Origin: Propionibacteriaceae bacterium
GTDB taxonomy: Bacteria; Actinomycetota; Actinomycetes; Propionibacteriales; Propionibacteriaceae
Assembly: GCA_030450535.1 (NCBI GenBank)
Contig: JAKDIK010000015.1
Coordinates: 1 to 18,204 of the forward strand
Length of the DNA stretch: 18,204 nt
Reading direction: 5' to 3'
Position numbers and translations under genes: made by a program. The notes under the pieces were generated by a model. That model was not told the DNA's origin and did not search any database. It saw nothing but the letters and a program-made list of their open reading frames with translations. Shown piece by piece: positions 16,604-18,204 of this stretch; the stretch's first letter is position 1, and every line of letters begins with the position of its first letter.

Positions 16604-18054
16604 TCGTCAGACCCTTCGTTGTCGATCGCCTCGCGCGCTGCCTGCCCTGTCAGGGTGTCGCCGCGTCGGCTCTCCACCCAGCCGGGAATATTACGCTGCC
16701 GTGAACGCGCGATGGCCAACTGTCCGGGATCGACGCGATCGGTGAGCGCCGAGCCCGCCGCCACGTAGCTGCCATCGGCGATTTCGACCGGCGCCACGAG
16801 CACGCTGTTGCTTCCCACGAAGCTGTGCCGTCCCACGACGGTGCGCGACTTGTTCACCCCGTCGTAGTTGGCGAAGATCGTGCCCGCCCCGATGTTGGCG
16901 CCCTCGCCGATCTCGGCGTCGCCACAGTAGGTGAGGTGCGGAACCTTGGCCCCGTCACCGATCACGGCGTTCTTGGTCTCGACGAACGCGCCGATCTTGC
17001 CCTTGACGCCGAGCTGCGTGCCGGGCCGTAGGAACGAGAAGGGCCCGACGCTGGCGTCCGGCCCGATGACGGCGAGCGAGCCGTGCGTCCGGACGACCGT
17101 GGCCCCCTCCCCCACCTCGACGTCGATCAGCGTCGTGTCGGGTCCAATGGTTGCGCCGGCCCCCACGGACGTCGCGCCCTCCAGCGAGGTGCCGGGCAGC
17201 AGCGTGACGTCGGTGCCCAGATCGACGCTCGCGTGGATCCACGTGGTCGCCGGGTCGAGCACCGTGACGCCTGCTCGCTGCCACTTCTCGATGATCCGCC
17301 GGTTGAACTCGCGGTTCAGCGTGGCCAACTGGACGCGATCGTTGACCCCCTCGGTCTGCCAGCGGTCGGCGAGCACCCGGCTGTGGACGCCGCGTCCGAT
17401 GCTCCGCGCGTAGCGCACGACGTCGGTGAGGTAGAGCTCGCCCTGGTCGTTGTCGGTGGTCAGGGAGGCCAGCCCCTCGCGCAACACGGCGGCGTCGAAG
17501 ACGTAGATGCCGGCGTTGATCTCGCGGATCTCTCCCTGCTCGGGGGTGCAGTCGCGTTGCTCCACGATCGCGGCCACCTGGTCGCCGTCGGCCTCGCGCA
17601 CGATGCGGCCGTAGCCGGTGGGATCGTCGAGCTCCGAGCTCAGGATCGTGACGCCGTCGCCGCTGGCCCGGTGCTGCCCGACCAGCTCCACCAGGGTGTC
17701 GCCGGTCAGCAGGGGCACGTCGCCCATGGTGACGACGATCTCGCCGTCGGCCTCCCCCACGGCGGGCAGGGCGCAACGCACGGCGTCCCCGGTGCCCAGT
17801 TGCTGTTCCTGCACGGCGGTGACGGCCTGCGGCGCGATCTCGGCGAGATGGGCGCTCACCTGCGCCCGCTCGTGGCCCACGACCACCACCAGCCGGTGCG
17901 GCGTGAGCACCTCCGCGGCGTCCACCGCGTGGCTGAGCAGCGACTGTCCGCCGACCGGGTGCAGCAGCTTCGAGACCTTCGACTTCATCCGCGTCCCCGC
18001 ACCCGCGGCGAGAACGACCACCGCCGCCACCTGGACGCTCGACTGCTCCGTCAT
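16600..18054 (-). CDS. glmU: Bifunctional GlmU: GlcN-1-P acetyltransferase/GlcNAc-1-P uridylyltransferase
   Basis: Catalyses the last two steps to UDP-GlcNAc, the precursor of peptidoglycan. It is 484 residues. The N-terminal uridylyltransferase domain has LAAGAGTRM (15-23) with Lys29 nearby, QLGTGDAV (85-92, with Asp where many homologues have His), the Mg2+ ligand Asp112 in MGDVPLL, and EINAGIY (178-184). The left-handed beta-helix acetyltransferase domain starts near residue 270 and has GAFVETKN (355-362), the catalytic His373 in PHLTYCGDAEIG and NYDG (396-399). Start ATG at 18054 has a GAGGAG just upstream; an ATG 12 bases earlier is in frame but precedes that Shine-Dalgarno. It overlaps prs by 4 bp. 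A -10 box lies at 18101-18106. Certain. Confidence 0.99.
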   Translation of the reverse strand: MTEQSSVQVAAVVVLAAGAGTRMKSKVSKLLHPVGGQSLLSHAVDAAEVLTPHRLVVVVGHERAQVSAHLAEIAPQAVTAVQEQQLGTGDAVRCALPAVGEADGEIVVTMGDVPLLTGDTLVELVGQHRASGDGVTILSSELDDPTGYGRIVREADGDQVAAIVEQRDCTPEQGEIREINAGIYVFDAAVLREGLASLTTDNDQGELYLTDVVRYARSIGRGVHSRVLADRWQTEGVNDRVQLATLNREFNRRIIEKWQRAGVTVLDPATTWIHASVDLGTDVTLLPGTSLEGATSVGAGATIGPDTTLIDVEVGEGATVVRTHGSLAVIGPDASVGPFSFLRPGTQLGVKGKIGAFVETKNAVIGDGAKVPHLTYCGDAEIGEGANIGAGTIFANYDGVNKSRTVVGRHSFVGSNSVLVAPVEIADGSYVAAGSALTDRVDPGQLAIARSRQRNIPGWVESRRGDTLTGQAAREAIDNEGSDE

Positions 18055-18100
18055 GACACTCCTCATGGGGTTGGTGCGCCGGGTTCCGGCCACGCCCGGC

Positions 18101-18106
18101 AGCCTA
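18101..18106 (-). promoter_or_regulatory. -10 box TAGGCT upstream of glmU-prs
   Basis: TAGGCT on the minus strand lies about 46 nt before the glmU ATG. It matches the eno box with the same following G. I see no -35, and nothing else recognisable in 18107-18204; no tRNA or ORF with support is present there. Confidence 0.5.
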
Positions 18107-18204
18107 CCGAAGCTGATCCATGGACGACTCCCTCGGGGCGTCAGTTTCCCACGTGCCGTGACCCGCGGTGGGGCGCTCACCCTCATCCGCAAGCCCTCTC
18201 GGGG

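Noticed and set aside
14123..16768. 881-codon plus-strand open frame spanning pth, rplY and prs
   Set aside because: It crosses three well-identified genes on the other strand and shows no domain of its own.
18107..18204. Looked for a tRNA-Gln or other gene upstream of glmU
   Set aside because: No cloverleaf or supported reading frame could be folded or read in the remaining bases.

Overview
The window is high-GC DNA from an actinobacterium. Reading frames are dense, GTG and TTG starts are common, most -10 boxes are TANNNT with no clear -35, and the block glmU-prs-rplY-pth-mfd followed by eno, a FtsB/DivIC-type gene, DUF501 and ppx is a typical actinobacterial housekeeping arrangement. The protein sequences look most like Propionibacteriales/Propionibacteriaceae; that placement is an impression from reading, not a search result.

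Left part (1-5126): an open frame enters from the left edge and is an in-frame chimera, with the C-terminal part of a copper-type P-ATPase joined at about base 145 to an S9 prolyl-oligopeptidase-type hydrolase. A lipoprotein of unknown function follows. Facing it are a neutral zinc metallopeptidase (YpfJ type), a divergent Nudix hydrolase, a strong perfect hairpin at 4264-4293, and a Bax inhibitor-1/YccA-family membrane protein.

Central part (5246-10434, all minus strand): read in transcription order from the right, there are two small DUF202 membrane proteins, a SurA-N-like lipoprotein, enolase, a FtsB/DivIC-type divisome protein, DUF501, an exopolyphosphatase, and a tRNA with anticodon UAA that starts 3 nt after the exopolyphosphatase stop. 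That tRNA has a leucine-type D-arm and A73 but only a 5-nt variable loop, which is unusual for tRNA-Leu.

Right part (10452-18054, all minus strand): glmU and prs overlap by 4 bp. After a hairpin and a new promoter come rplY (L25/Ctc) and pth (TTG start, same frame as rplY), then an unannotated 53-codon small ORF with a good Shine-Dalgarno, then mfd from an apparently leaderless GTG. Together these supply UDP-GlcNAc, PRPP, a 5S-rRNA-binding ribosomal protein, peptidyl-tRNA recycling and transcription-coupled repair.

I saw no CRISPR array, insertion sequence, prophage gene or recognisable defence system. The window is mostly ordinary core genome. The points worth a second look are the chimeric first gene, the short-variable-arm tRNA, the small ORF, the leaderless GTG starts, and the stop codons that double as promoter -10 boxes.
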